In this document: positions 28,389 to 36,448 of the stretch, piece after piece
How the letters are laid out: every line of letters starts with the position of its first letter
Numbering within the stretch: position 1 is the stretch's first letter
DNA from: Ancylobacter polymorphus
GTDB taxonomy: Bacteria > Pseudomonadota > Alphaproteobacteria > Rhizobiales > Xanthobacteraceae
NCBI RefSeq assembly: GCF_022836935.1
Contig: NZ_CP083239.1
Span: forward strand, 3,796,001-3,860,000
Direction: 5' to 3'
Length of the DNA stretch: 64,000 nt
The notes under the pieces: generated by a model
The model's input: the letters and a program-made list of their open reading frames with translations, nothing else
Told to the model about the DNA's origin: nothing
Databases searched by the model: none
Made by a program: the position numbers and the translations under genes

Positions 28389-29582
28389 TTAGGGGTGCGC
28401 GCGGCCACTCTGTTCCCCCGCTTCCGGCGAAAGAACAGCCCTCACGGCCGCCTGCCGGTCGAATGCGCCTTCCCCGGCAGTGCGCCCATAGAGCGCGGCA
28501 TCGAGGGCGGCGGTCTCGCAGCCGCTCACCTTCAGTCCGAGGTCGCGGCGGCGGCGCAGATAGGCGTCGCACGCCCGGCGAAGGGCAAAGGGGTCTCCGG
28601 AGCGGGCCGCGCGCTTCACGTGTTGCCGCGTCGGATCGAGGGGCGAGAGCCGTCGCAGCGCGTGCAGCAGCGGCGCCCGCGGGCGCGGCGACATCCCGAC
28701 AAGGCACAGGCCGAGCCCGGCCAGCGCACCCGCGATCCCAGCCGCCACACCGGCCGCCGTGGGCCCGGCCGGCAGCCGGCCGGTGCCGCTTCGGTTGTCG
28801 TGGAAGCTGGCATAGCCGAAGGGGAGCGCCGGGATTTCCGCGGTCCGCATTTCCCGGCTTGCCGTGTCGAACCAGGGAATGGGGACGGGTGGCAGCACGC
28901 CGGGCTCCCCGGTCGTGGGCCGCAGATGCCACTCCCACACAACCGTCGTCACCGGGCCGGCGGGGGTCGGGCGCATGTCGCGCTGTTCCGGCACAGCGAA
29001 GCTGATCAGCCATGGCGCGCGCAGGGCGGGGCGCGGCGGCAGCCTATGCGGCAGTGTGCCCGCCGCCGTCAGCGTGACGCGGCGCACCAGCGTCTCGCCG
29101 TCGCGCAGCCCGCCCGGCGCGGCCGACAGCGTGTCCTCGACCGTCAGCTGGCGGGCCGACAACGGTGCGCCCTCGCCGGGATACGGCGCGACCGCGAGGC
29201 TGACGGGCGCTGCCACGACGTCGAGCGGGGCCCGCAGGTTCTTCTCATCGACCACGGTGAGATGGTGCGTCACCGGGCCGAGCGTCAGCGTTCCGGCATG
29301 GCGGGGGAAGACGGCGAGGCGCCGTTCGAACACCCGGACGGTGCGCCCTTCAATCTCCTCGTCGCGCCACTGGTCGCGCGCCAGCTGCACCCAGTCATAA
29401 TCCTCCGAACTGGGGAAGGTCAGCGTCTCCAGCGCGATGCGGCTGGTGTATTCGCCTCTCAGCGTCACCGGGATCATCTCGCCGACAACCGGCCGCGCGC
29501 CGTCCGGCAGCGAGAGGCGCAGGCCGTCGCCATAGGCGTCGCCAGCGATCAGAAGCAGCAACAGGCCGACCCACTTCACCAT
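28389..29582 (-). CDS. BatD-like exported protein
   Basis: This 397-residue protein has a signal peptide (WVGLLLLLIAGDAYGDG), beta-rich periplasmic domains, and one membrane segment near residue 275 (GVAAGIAGALAGLGLCLVG) before a helical cytoplasmic tail of about 100 residues. Segments such as PVVGEMIPVTLRGEYTS and FERRLAVFPRHAGTLTLGPVTHHL resemble the BatD (oxygen tolerance) family. It is the last gene of the MoxR/VWA operon and overlaps the TPR gene by 7 bases. Bat operons have this composition. The mxa operon of methylotrophs has an MxaA protein in a similar role, so the match to BatD is family-level only. Confidence 0.65.
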   Translation of the reverse strand: MVKWVGLLLLLIAGDAYGDGLRLSLPDGARPVVGEMIPVTLRGEYTSRIALETLTFPSSEDYDWVQLARDQWRDEEIEGRTVRVFERRLAVFPRHAGTLTLGPVTHHLTVVDEKNLRAPLDVVAAPVSLAVAPYPGEGAPLSARQLTVEDTLSAAPGGLRDGETLVRRVTLTAAGTLPHRLPPRPALRAPWLISFAVPEQRDMRPTPAGPVTTVVWEWHLRPTTGEPGVLPPVPIPWFDTASREMRTAEIPALPFGYASFHDNRSGTGRLPAGPTAAGVAAGIAGALAGLGLCLVGMSPRPRAPLLHALRRLSPLDPTRQHVKRAARSGDPFALRRACDAYLRRRRDLGLKVSGCETAALDAALYGRTAGEGAFDRQAAVRAVLSPEAGEQSGRAHP

Positions 29583-30208
29583 TCGTCGGCCTCCGCGGGC
29601 CGCAACAGGCCGAGCCCGGCCCGCCGCTCATATTCCTTGCGCAGACGCAGGCGCAGGAATTCGCCGGGATCGTCAGCCAGCGTCGCAAGCCACGCCTCCG
29701 AGGCCGCGAAGCCCCGCGCCTCGATCGGCTTTTTCCAGGTGGGATCAGGCGTGCTGGCGATGATCGGCGCCTCGATCGGGTCGCCGGGGGCGAGGCCGCC
29801 CGCGCCCGGCAGCCGACCTGGCACGGTGGTCTCGCCCGTGGTCTTCGGCACCATCGCGTCGACCAGATCGTGGAGCCGGCGTGCCTCGTCGTCGGACGGG
29901 TTGGCGAAGAGCACCGCGTCGACATAGGCGACAGACAGCGCGTGCCGTCCAGTGGCGGCGAGCGTCAGCGACCGATTGAAGGTCTGGCTGCGTCCCGCCT
30001 CGGCGAAGGCGGCATCGGCGCCGGTGTAGTCGCCCGCCCGGTACAGGGCGAGCCCCCGCGCCGCCGGATCGTCCAGCACGCGCGCGGCCGTGCCCGGCGC
30101 GCCGAGCCTCAGCAGAAGGCGGCCCCAGGCGGCAGGGCCGGCGGCAAGCACGCAGGCGAGCCCCAGCACGGCGACGAGAGCAAGACGCGGACGCCGGCCG
30201 GCCTTCAT
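29576..30208 (-). CDS. TPR-like membrane-anchored protein (BatC/MxaK-like position)
   Basis: This 210-residue protein has an N-terminal membrane segment (LALVAVLGLACVLAAGPAAW) and at least one tetratricopeptide-like repeat: ARGLALYRAGDYTGADAAFAEAG, then FNRSLTLAATGRHALSVAYVDAVL. The C-terminal half is less structured and ends in a charged helix. Its start overlaps the upstream VWA gene by ATGA and its end overlaps the BatD-like gene by 7 bases, so translation is coupled. In bat operons a TPR protein (BatC) bridges VWA and BatD proteins; in mxa operons the corresponding place is MxaK. No enzymatic motif is visible. Confidence 0.6.
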   Translation of the reverse strand: MKAGRRPRLALVAVLGLACVLAAGPAAWGRLLLRLGAPGTAARVLDDPAARGLALYRAGDYTGADAAFAEAGRSQTFNRSLTLAATGRHALSVAYVDAVLFANPSDDEARRLHDLVDAMVPKTTGETTVPGRLPGAGGLAPGDPIEAPIIASTPDPTWKKPIEARGFAASEAWLATLADDPGEFLRLRLRKEYERRAGLGLLRPAEADEW

Positions 30209-31089
30209 GCCCGCCTCCGGAACAGGCCCAGCAGCGGCAGCCCCGCCAGCGCCGCGAGACAGGGGCCGAGATCGAGATAGGCCAGCGTCGAAAGCGCCGG
30301 ATCGCGTTCCAGACCGCCCCGCTGCGCCAGCCGGGCCAGAACGGGGGAAGGGGCGCGAGCGGGCGCGGCGAGGCTTCCCAGCGCTTCAAGCGCCGCGGGA
30401 TCGCTCACACCGCCGGCCGATCCGGTCAAGGTCAGCACGGAAAGCCGGACGCCATCGCCGGCGAGACGCTCGGCCTCCGCCTGGGCGGCACCGTCGACAC
30501 CGCCGCCATCGGAAATCAGCACAAGATCGGCGTCCCGGCTTGCCCGCAGCATCTGCCGCGCCAGCGCCAGCGCACTCGCCGGGCGGCTGCCACCATCCGG
30601 CATCGTGTCGCGGGCGAGCACGGCGATCTGGCTTTCCAGCGTCGCGGGGTCGGCCGTGGGCGCCGCCACTTCATACGCCTCGCCGGAATAGAGCAGCATG
30701 CCGACCGGCCGTCCGGACACGGCCGTCAGAAGAGCGGCGGCGGCGGCCTGCGCGTCGGCAAGGGCCGGACCTTCCGCGACCGATGGCGACATGTCGAGGG
30801 CGATGAGAACCGCTCCGCTGCCCGCGAGCACCGGCGCATCCGCGCGCGGCACGGCGGGACCGCACAGGCCGAGGCTCAGCAAGAGCGCTGCGGCGAACAA
30901 GGCGACGCCCCGGCGGCGGGCCCCTCCCCCCAAATGCCCCAGCGTCCGCATCGCCTCGAACATCGCCGGCGGCATCACCCGCTCCCAGCCGCCGGCGGCG
31001 GGCCCTTGCCGCCAGTGCCACAGCGCGAGGGCGGCGAGCAGAGGCAGGGCGAGGAGCCACGAGGGACGCAGGAGAACGAGATCGCTCAT
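30205..31089 (-). CDS. VWA domain membrane protein (second copy)
   Basis: This 294-residue protein has two N-terminal membrane segments (PSWLLALPLLAALALWHW and GVALFAAALLLSLGLCG), a von Willebrand factor A domain, and a C-terminal membrane helix (CLAALAGLPLLGLFRRR). The metal site is DMSPS in VLIALDMSPSVAEG, a variant of DxSxS with Pro at the fourth position. SDGGG in LVLISDGGGVDG is the second metal loop. It resembles BatB and MxaL. The start at 31089 gives an ATGA overlap with the preceding VWA gene; the open frame to 31152 overlaps that gene too much. Confidence 0.75.
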   Translation of the reverse strand: MSDLVLLRPSWLLALPLLAALALWHWRQGPAAGGWERVMPPAMFEAMRTLGHLGGGARRRGVALFAAALLLSLGLCGPAVPRADAPVLAGSGAVLIALDMSPSVAEGPALADAQAAAAALLTAVSGRPVGMLLYSGEAYEVAAPTADPATLESQIAVLARDTMPDGGSRPASALALARQMLRASRDADLVLISDGGGVDGAAQAEAERLAGDGVRLSVLTLTGSAGGVSDPAALEALGSLAAPARAPSPVLARLAQRGGLERDPALSTLAYLDLGPCLAALAGLPLLGLFRRRA

Positions 31090-32039
31090 CGGCGCCTCCA
31101 CGCCGCCAGAAGCACCATCAGCGCCAGCGCCGCGCCACCCGGCCACATCCACAGCGGGCGCCAGTAGCGTAGCGGCGGGCGCTTCATCGGGTTCGGCTCA
31201 AGTTCATCCAGCGTCGCCGCCATCGCTTCGAGATCCGCCATGCTGCGCACGCGGAAGCTGGTGCCCCCGCCGGCCTCGGCGATCTCCCGCAAGGCGACGG
31301 CGTCCACGGCATCGCGCGAGGCCGGCTGATCTTCGAGATCCTCGGGGCCGAGCGCGATGGTATGCACCCGCACCCCATGGCCGGACGCCAGCCGCGCGAC
31401 ATCCGACGCCAGAACCTTGCCGGATGTGTCCACCCCGTCCGAGAGTAGGACCACGACCTTGGTGGTGGCGTCGCTGCCCATGATCCGGCGCGTCGCCAGC
31501 CCCAGCCCGTCTGAAATGGCGGTGGAGCGGCCAGAAATGCCGATCTGGGCGACCTCGATGGCGCGGGCGACGGACGCGACATCGAAGGTCGGCGGCTGCG
31601 CGACATAGGCCCTGTCGCCGAAGATCACCAACCCGATGCGGTCGCCCTGGCGTGCCGCTACGAAACGCGCGGCGACGCGCTTGACCGCCTCCAGCCGCGA
31701 GAGCGGGGCGCCATCGAGAACGAAATCCTCCTTCAGCATGCTGCCGGAGAGGTCGAGGGCCAGCAGGATCTCCCGGCCCGACGCCGTCACCACATCCCGC
31801 GTCGCGGCGACCTGCGGGCCGGCGAGCGCCAGCACCAGCGCGCTCCAGGCCGCGAGGAGAACCGCTTGCCCGGCCCGATCCGCACCGCGCCGCGCCGGCA
31901 GCGCCGCGGCGAGGGTGGCGGGCGCCACAGTCAGCGCGGCTTCCACCGGTGCCCGGGCCGTCGGAAGCAGGCGCGCAAGGAGCGGCAGGGGAAGCAGCAG
32001 CAGGGCCAGCGGAAAGGCGAGAGAGACAGAGCCGATCAT
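31086..32039 (-). CDS. VWA domain membrane protein (BatA/MxaC-like)
   Basis: This 317-residue protein has two N-terminal membrane segments (FPLALLLLPLPLLARLL; AVLLAAWSALVLALAG), a full VWA domain with intact MIDAS DLSGSM in LLALDLSGSMLKEDF, the second loop GRSTAISDGLGLA and the third LLSDGVDTSG. A C-terminal helix precedes a basic tail. Such BatA/MxaC proteins act with MoxR ATPases on periplasmic or membrane clients, for instance methanol dehydrogenase maturation. It overlaps its neighbours on both sides by ATGA. Confidence 0.82.
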   Translation of the reverse strand: MIGSVSLAFPLALLLLPLPLLARLLPTARAPVEAALTVAPATLAAALPARRGADRAGQAVLLAAWSALVLALAGPQVAATRDVVTASGREILLALDLSGSMLKEDFVLDGAPLSRLEAVKRVAARFVAARQGDRIGLVIFGDRAYVAQPPTFDVASVARAIEVAQIGISGRSTAISDGLGLATRRIMGSDATTKVVVLLSDGVDTSGKVLASDVARLASGHGVRVHTIALGPEDLEDQPASRDAVDAVALREIAEAGGGTSFRVRSMADLEAMAATLDELEPNPMKRPPLRYWRPLWMWPGGAALALMVLLAAWRRR

Positions 32040-32377
32040 CGCCGCGCCCGCCGTGCCTTGAGCGCGATGCGCTCGACCGCTTCCGGCGACAGCGGCGGCG
32101 CACTGCCATAGGCCATGGCGCGCAGTTCCTCCGGCAAATGGCCGAGCAGACGGCCGATCGCCAGCACCCGCTCCTGCGGCGGCATTCCCCGTGTAGCGCG
32201 GATGAGCGCGCGCCGCGACGGACGCCGCTCGACGAAGGGGGCCGCCAGAAGCGCGAGCAGCGCCGCGGCTAGCAGCCCGGCGCCGAACAGCAGCAGCAGG
32301 TCGGCGGCGCTCATCTGCATGAGTGCCGGCGGCAGGCGCCCTTCCGGCAGGGCGGCGATGAGTTCAGCCTGCGTCAT
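32036..32377 (-). CDS. Small single-span membrane protein of the MoxR/VWA operon
   Basis: This 113-residue protein has one hydrophobic segment (ADLLLLFGAGLLAAALLALLAAPF) followed by a basic cytoplasmic tail of about 60 residues (RRALIRATRGMPPQERVLAIGRLLGHLPEEL). I do not recognise the family. The position between DUF58 and the first VWA gene matches DUF4381-type or MxaA-position proteins in related operons, but the sequence does not clearly match either. The ATG at 32377 follows GAGGTGGTGGCCG and overlaps the DUF58 gene by 14 bases; the end overlaps the VWA gene by ATGA. Confidence 0.6.
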   Translation of the reverse strand: MTQAELIAALPEGRLPPALMQMSAADLLLLFGAGLLAAALLALLAAPFVERRPSRRALIRATRGMPPQERVLAIGRLLGHLPEELRAMAYGSAPPLSPEAVERIALKARRARR

Positions 32378-33203
32378 CGGCCACCACCTCGAGGCCGACA
32401 TTCAGGACGCGCAGACGCTGCGCCAGCGCGCCGTGGTCGAACGGGCGCAGCTGGGCGAGGCGGGCACGCCCGCCGGCCCTGAGCGGCAACGCGAAGGCGG
32501 GAGGCGCGGTCTCGATCCTGTCGAGTGGCAACAGCACCCGGACCAGACGGCGGCGGGCGAGGCGTGCCAGGGCCGGCTCGTCCTCCGGCGCCAGGCCGTC
32601 CGGCCCCGTGGCGACAAGCACCTCGCCACCGGGTGGGCACAGCCGCATGGCGCGGATGAACGCCTCTTCCAGCGACGGCACTACGCCGCCACCCGCGAGC
32701 GCCCGGTCGTGACAACTGGCGAGCATGTGGCAGACGCGGACCATCTGCGGGACGCCGCCGGCTAGCGGTATGGCGGCCACGCCCTCGGCGCTGACGCCGA
32801 TCGCCGCCAGCGACGCCCCTCGCGCCACCGCCTGCCACCCGCGCCGCGCCGCCAGCCGGGCCGCGCGCACCGAGCGCAGCGAGGCGCCCGTGCCCCACAG
32901 CATGGGCCGGCGGAAATCGACGATGAGCAGCAGCGTATCGTCCCGGTCCTCGTGAAAGCTGCGGATATGCGGCATACCGGTGCGAGCCGTGGCCGAAGGG
33001 TCGATGCGGCGGGCGTCATCGCCCTCGGCGAAGGCGCGGATCTCGCGCAGATCCATGCCCGCGCCCGGCGCCCCGGCGGGAACGGCGCCGGGCCGGCGGG
33101 ACGCCGGCAGGGCGCGCTCGGTCCTGAGAGCTTCCTCCCGCAGCGCCAGCAATTCGCGGGCGTCGAGCCGAAGGCCCGGCGCCGCCAACGCGGGGCTCAC
33201 CAT
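32364..33203 (-). CDS. DUF58 domain protein (MxaS-like)
   Basis: This 279-residue protein carries the DUF58 core GAGMDLREIRAFAEGDDARRIDPSATARTGMPHIRSFHEDRD followed by a degenerate VWA-like fold (LLLIVDFRRPMLWGTG). DUF58 proteins are nearly always next to MoxR ATPases; in methylotrophs the homologue MxaS is required for active methanol dehydrogenase. There is no membrane segment. Its ATG overlaps the moxR stop (ATGGTGA), indicating translational coupling. Confidence 0.82.
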   Translation of the reverse strand: MVSPALAAPGLRLDARELLALREEALRTERALPASRRPGAVPAGAPGAGMDLREIRAFAEGDDARRIDPSATARTGMPHIRSFHEDRDDTLLLIVDFRRPMLWGTGASLRSVRAARLAARRGWQAVARGASLAAIGVSAEGVAAIPLAGGVPQMVRVCHMLASCHDRALAGGGVVPSLEEAFIRAMRLCPPGGEVLVATGPDGLAPEDEPALARLARRRLVRVLLPLDRIETAPPAFALPLRAGGRARLAQLRPFDHGALAQRLRVLNVGLEVVADDAG

Positions 33204-34147
33204 GGCTCGACCAGGCGCAGGATGTCGGCGACCAGCGTTCGCCCGCTGCGTCCCTCACCGATCGCCGACCAGCTCGGAACCAGCCGGTGGGCGAGCGCAT
33301 CGGGCGCGAGGGCGATGACATCTTCCGGCAGCACATAGTCGCGCGCCCGGAGCCAAGCACGCGCCTGCGCTGACACCGCCAGCGCCAGCGTGCCGCGCGG
33401 CGAGACCGGATGCTCCACCCATTGCGCGACCACGCCGCCGGGCCGCGACGCCATGACCAGGCGGACGATGAAGTCCTTCAGCGCCGGCGCCAGATGCACC
33501 CGCGCCACTTCGTCCTTCGCGGTCCTAAGCGCATCCGCGTCGAGTGTGAGGGCGAGGAAGGCGGGGGTGTCGATGCGCTCGGCGGAGACCAGATCGAGAA
33601 TCGCGCGCTCCTGTTCGGCCTGCGGAAGACCGAGCGAAAGATGTAGCAGGAACCGGTCCAGCTGCGCCTCCGGCAGAGGAAAGGTGCCCTCGTGCTCGAT
33701 CGGGTTCTGCGTCGCCACGACCATGAAGGGCTCGGGCAGTGCCCGACTGACGCCGGCGGTCGTCACCTGACCCTCGGCCATGGCCTCCAGCAACGCCGAC
33801 TGCACCTTGGGCGGGGCGCGGTTGATCTCGTCCACCAGCACCAGCGCGTGGAACAGCGGGCCGGGCACGAAATCGAAGCCGCCGCTCTCGGGGAGGAACA
33901 CCTGCGTGCCCGTGAGGTCCGAGGGCAACAGGTCCGGCGTGCACTGGATGCGCGCATGGCTGCCGGGAAGGTGCGCGGCGAGCCGCTTGACCGCGCGCGT
34001 CTTGGCGATGCCCGGCGGCCCTTCGATCAGCACATGGCCACCGGCGAGAAGGGCGATCAGCAGCCGCTCGACCAGCTCCTCATGGCCTATCAAACCGGCG
34101 GCGACGGCGGCGCCGAGCTGCGCGACCGGATGGCTCATCTCGTTCAT
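33197..34147 (-). CDS. moxR: MoxR family AAA+ ATPase
   Basis: This 316-residue chaperone-type AAA+ ATPase has Walker A GPPGIAKT (near residue 44), the LLPSDLTGTQVFLP segment, Walker B LVLVDEINRAPPK, sensor 1 VVATQNPIEHEGTFPLPEAQLDRF and the C-terminal lid with VSPRGTLALAVSAQARA. MoxR proteins remodel or insert cofactors into client complexes with VWA partners. The start codon at 34147 and its ribosome site lie in a 20-bp tandem duplication, so a second identical initiation signal sits 20 bases upstream. The operon continues through six more overlapping genes. Confidence 0.9.
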   Translation of the reverse strand: MNEMSHPVAQLGAAVAAGLIGHEELVERLLIALLAGGHVLIEGPPGIAKTRAVKRLAAHLPGSHARIQCTPDLLPSDLTGTQVFLPESGGFDFVPGPLFHALVLVDEINRAPPKVQSALLEAMAEGQVTTAGVSRALPEPFMVVATQNPIEHEGTFPLPEAQLDRFLLHLSLGLPQAEQERAILDLVSAERIDTPAFLALTLDADALRTAKDEVARVHLAPALKDFIVRLVMASRPGGVVAQWVEHPVSPRGTLALAVSAQARAWLRARDYVLPEDVIALAPDALAHRLVPSWSAIGEGRSGRTLVADILRLVEPW

Positions 34148-34167
34148 GCGGCGGCTTCCCCTGGCAT
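34144..34167 (-). CDS. Seven-codon leader ORF created by duplication of the moxR start site
   Basis: The ATG at 34167-34165 is preceded by the same AGGGGAAGCCGCCGC as the moxR ATG. It reads MPGEAAA and stops at TGA 34146-34144, overlapping the moxR start as ATGA. Translation of this minicistron is likely and could raise or tune moxR initiation by termination-reinitiation. Function is inference; the sequence relation is direct. Confidence 0.4.
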   Translation of the reverse strand: MPGEAAA

Positions 34168-34185
34168 GCGGCGGCTTCCCCTGGC
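34146..34185. repeat. Perfect 20-bp tandem duplication over the moxR initiation region
   Basis: ATGCGGCGGCTTCCCCTGGC occurs twice head to tail (34146-34165 and 34166-34185). On the moxR strand each unit contains a ribosome-binding AGGGGAAG and an ATG spanning the unit junction or end. Confidence 0.95.
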
Positions 34186-34264
34186 AGACACCGGCGCCAG
34201 CATGGAGGACCCAGCCGAAGCCGCCAGAGACAGCCTCCCGCCCGATCCGGGAAGATCACCCGGG

Positions 34265-35587
34265 TCAGAGCGGCAGACGGGCGACCGCGCGCATGCCGTT
34301 TTCGACTGGGGACAGCTCAAAGCTGCCGCCAAGCGCATCGACCCGCTCGCGGATGCCGAGCAGGCCGTAGCCATCGTCGATCGTGCCGACATGGCGGGGC
34401 GAACCGTCATCGGCGGTGGTCAGGGTGATGGCGTCGCCAACCTGGATGTGCAGCGAAATATGCGTCGGCGTGCCGTGCCGAACGGCGTTGGTCACGCATT
34501 CCTGGGCGATGCGGTAGAGGCTGAGCGCCAGAGCGTCGGGCACGGCGTCAATGGGGCCGGCGAGCGTCAGATCGAACCGGACCGCCGGCACGCGCGCGCG
34601 CCAGTTGGCGATCATACGCTCGACGGCCGGGCGCAGGCCCAGATCATCGAGGTCCGGCGGCCGCAGCCGTGCCAGCTCGGCCCGCAGGCTGTCCATCATC
34701 TGGCCGGAGATGTCGGCGATGCGCGCCCCGTCCTGCGCCGTGCTTTCGCCCGACTGCGCGATTGCCGCCGCCATGGCCCGGGTGGCGGTGAGGCACTGAC
34801 CGAACTCGTCGTGCAGCTCGCGCGCCAGCGCCCGCCGCTCGTTCTCCTGCACCGAGAAGAGCCGGCGCGTCAGCTCGGCCCGCACCGCCTGCGCTTCCTG
34901 CAACGCCACCGCCGTCTCATTCACCGCGCGGCTCAACCGGTCGAATTCCGTTACCCGCAGCCGCGGCAGGCGGGCGGCGAAGTCGCCATGCTGCAAGCGC
35001 TCGATCCCGCGCACCACGATGGCGAACGGCGCCAGTAGCCGGATCATGAGCAGCCCGGTCAGCAACGCGCCGCCAATGGCCATGCCCACCGCCACCCGCA
35101 TAAGGTCGCCGGTGCGGGCCCAGGCGCGGGTAACGATGACGCCGGGATCGGCGATCGCTGTCACATAGGCGTCGGTGACGTAGCGGGTGCGCACCGGCAC
35201 GGCCACCGGCGCCGGCACCAGGCCGAGCCGGTTGGCCAACCAGACGAACCAGTCCGGCGGCGTGGCCGCCGCCAGATAGGGCCCGCAGCGGCGCTGTACC
35301 GGCTGGTCACGAGGCCCGAGCTCGACACATATGCCCGGCGCGATGAGGCTCCAGGCCGGAAATTGCTGCCAGTCACGAAACACCGGCGTCGGCGCCACAC
35401 CGCCGAAGGCCAGCCCCTCGAAACTTGGGCGGGCGGCGATGGCGTCGGAGACGAGCGTGGCCGTCGTCTGCGCGTCGCGGCGCGCCGCATGCGCCGTGTC
35501 CCACAGCACCCATCCCGCCGCGACGACGAGGGTGAGCAGCCCGGCGACCAACACCCGCACGACGAGCTGCGGAACAAGGCCGCGCAT
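34265..35587 (-). CDS. Sensor histidine kinase, NarX/UhpB-type
   Basis: This 440-residue membrane kinase has an N-terminal helix (VLVAGLLTLVVAAGWVLW), a periplasmic domain of about 135 residues with two Cys (C87 and C101), a second helix (VAVGMAIGGALLTGLLMIRLL), and a HAMP-like segment. The HisKA_3 dimerisation domain carries the phospho-His in RRALARELHDEFGQCL. The HATPase ends with GYGLLGIRERVDALGGSFEL. It starts at the TGATG overlap with the response regulator gene. Two-component pairs of this type (MoxY/MoxX) regulate methanol oxidation genes in Paracoccus and Xanthobacter; the link to that pair is by position and class only. Confidence 0.85.
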   Translation of the reverse strand: MRGLVPQLVVRVLVAGLLTLVVAAGWVLWDTAHAARRDAQTTATLVSDAIAARPSFEGLAFGGVAPTPVFRDWQQFPAWSLIAPGICVELGPRDQPVQRRCGPYLAAATPPDWFVWLANRLGLVPAPVAVPVRTRYVTDAYVTAIADPGVIVTRAWARTGDLMRVAVGMAIGGALLTGLLMIRLLAPFAIVVRGIERLQHGDFAARLPRLRVTEFDRLSRAVNETAVALQEAQAVRAELTRRLFSVQENERRALARELHDEFGQCLTATRAMAAAIAQSGESTAQDGARIADISGQMMDSLRAELARLRPPDLDDLGLRPAVERMIANWRARVPAVRFDLTLAGPIDAVPDALALSLYRIAQECVTNAVRHGTPTHISLHIQVGDAITLTTADDGSPRHVGTIDDGYGLLGIRERVDALGGSFELSPVENGMRAVARLPL

Positions 35588-36222
35588 CAGGGCACAGGCA
35601 CGAGGCCGGCGCGCTGGGCTTTGAGCACGAGGTCGGCATCGCCCGACGCTCCCAGCTTGGCCCGGATCTGCGACAGGTTGTTCTGAACGGTCTTGGACGA
35701 GAGCTGGAGGTCGCGGGCAATGGCCCGCCCGTTCATGCCCCGCATCAGCATGAGGAGAATGTCCCGCTCGCGCGGGGTGAGGCCGGCGGTCGGGTCGTCC
35801 TCGACCACGCTGCGCGCGAAGTCCTGCGCCACATCGGAGGACAGGGCGCGCCGCCCGCCCATCACCGTCGCGATGGCGCGGACGAGTTCGTCCGGCGGGC
35901 TGGACTTGGAGACGAAGCCGCGCGCCCCGGCCGCCATCGCCTTCTGCGCGAACACGGCCCCCTGATGCATCGAGACGATGAGAATGCGCGCCCGGGGATC
36001 GTCGGCGAGGATCGCCTCCACCGCCGGAAAGCCTCCGCCGCCGGGCATGGAGAGGTCCATCAGCACGATGTCGGGCCGGTGCTCGGCGAAAGCCGCCCGC
36101 GCCGCTTCGCCATCGCCGGCCTCGGCGACGACGGAAAGCCCCGGCTGGCGCCCGAGCAGGCGGCGATAGCCCTCGCGCACAATCGGATGATCGTCGACGA
36201 GGAGAATGCGGATCGGGTCCAT
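35587..36222 (-). CDS. Response regulator, NarL/LuxR family
   Basis: This 211-residue regulator has a receiver domain (IRILLVDDHPIVREGYRRLL; phospho-acceptor Asp in DIVLMDLSMPGGGG; Lys in GFVSKSSPPDE) and a LuxR-type HTH (LTPRERDILLMLMRGMNGRAIARDLQLSSKTVQNNLSQIRAKLG). The start at 36222 (MDPIRILLVDD) fits the family; the open frame to 36249 adds nine residues. It is first in the unit, overlaps the kinase gene by one base, and may control the MoxR/VWA genes downstream. Confidence 0.88.
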   Translation of the reverse strand: MDPIRILLVDDHPIVREGYRRLLGRQPGLSVVAEAGDGEAARAAFAEHRPDIVLMDLSMPGGGGFPAVEAILADDPRARILIVSMHQGAVFAQKAMAAGARGFVSKSSPPDELVRAIATVMGGRRALSSDVAQDFARSVVEDDPTAGLTPRERDILLMLMRGMNGRAIARDLQLSSKTVQNNLSQIRAKLGASGDADLVLKAQRAGLVPVP

Positions 36223-36448
36223 GGTCAGACGATAGCGCGGGGGGCGCACGGCACCAAGAGCTGCGCTCCTGACACGCGGCGTCGCAAGGTCTCCTGCCCT
36301 GTCACTCCGGCGTCCTGAGAGGCCGCGCCGACGCCCGCCTCATTGCCCACCTTCGGCCAGGCCCGGCGGCGCGTATCGGCACAGCATCACGCACCCGACT
36401 TCCGCGGCCGGAATGGTGCTGCCCTCACACCTTGGCGGATGTGGGGGA

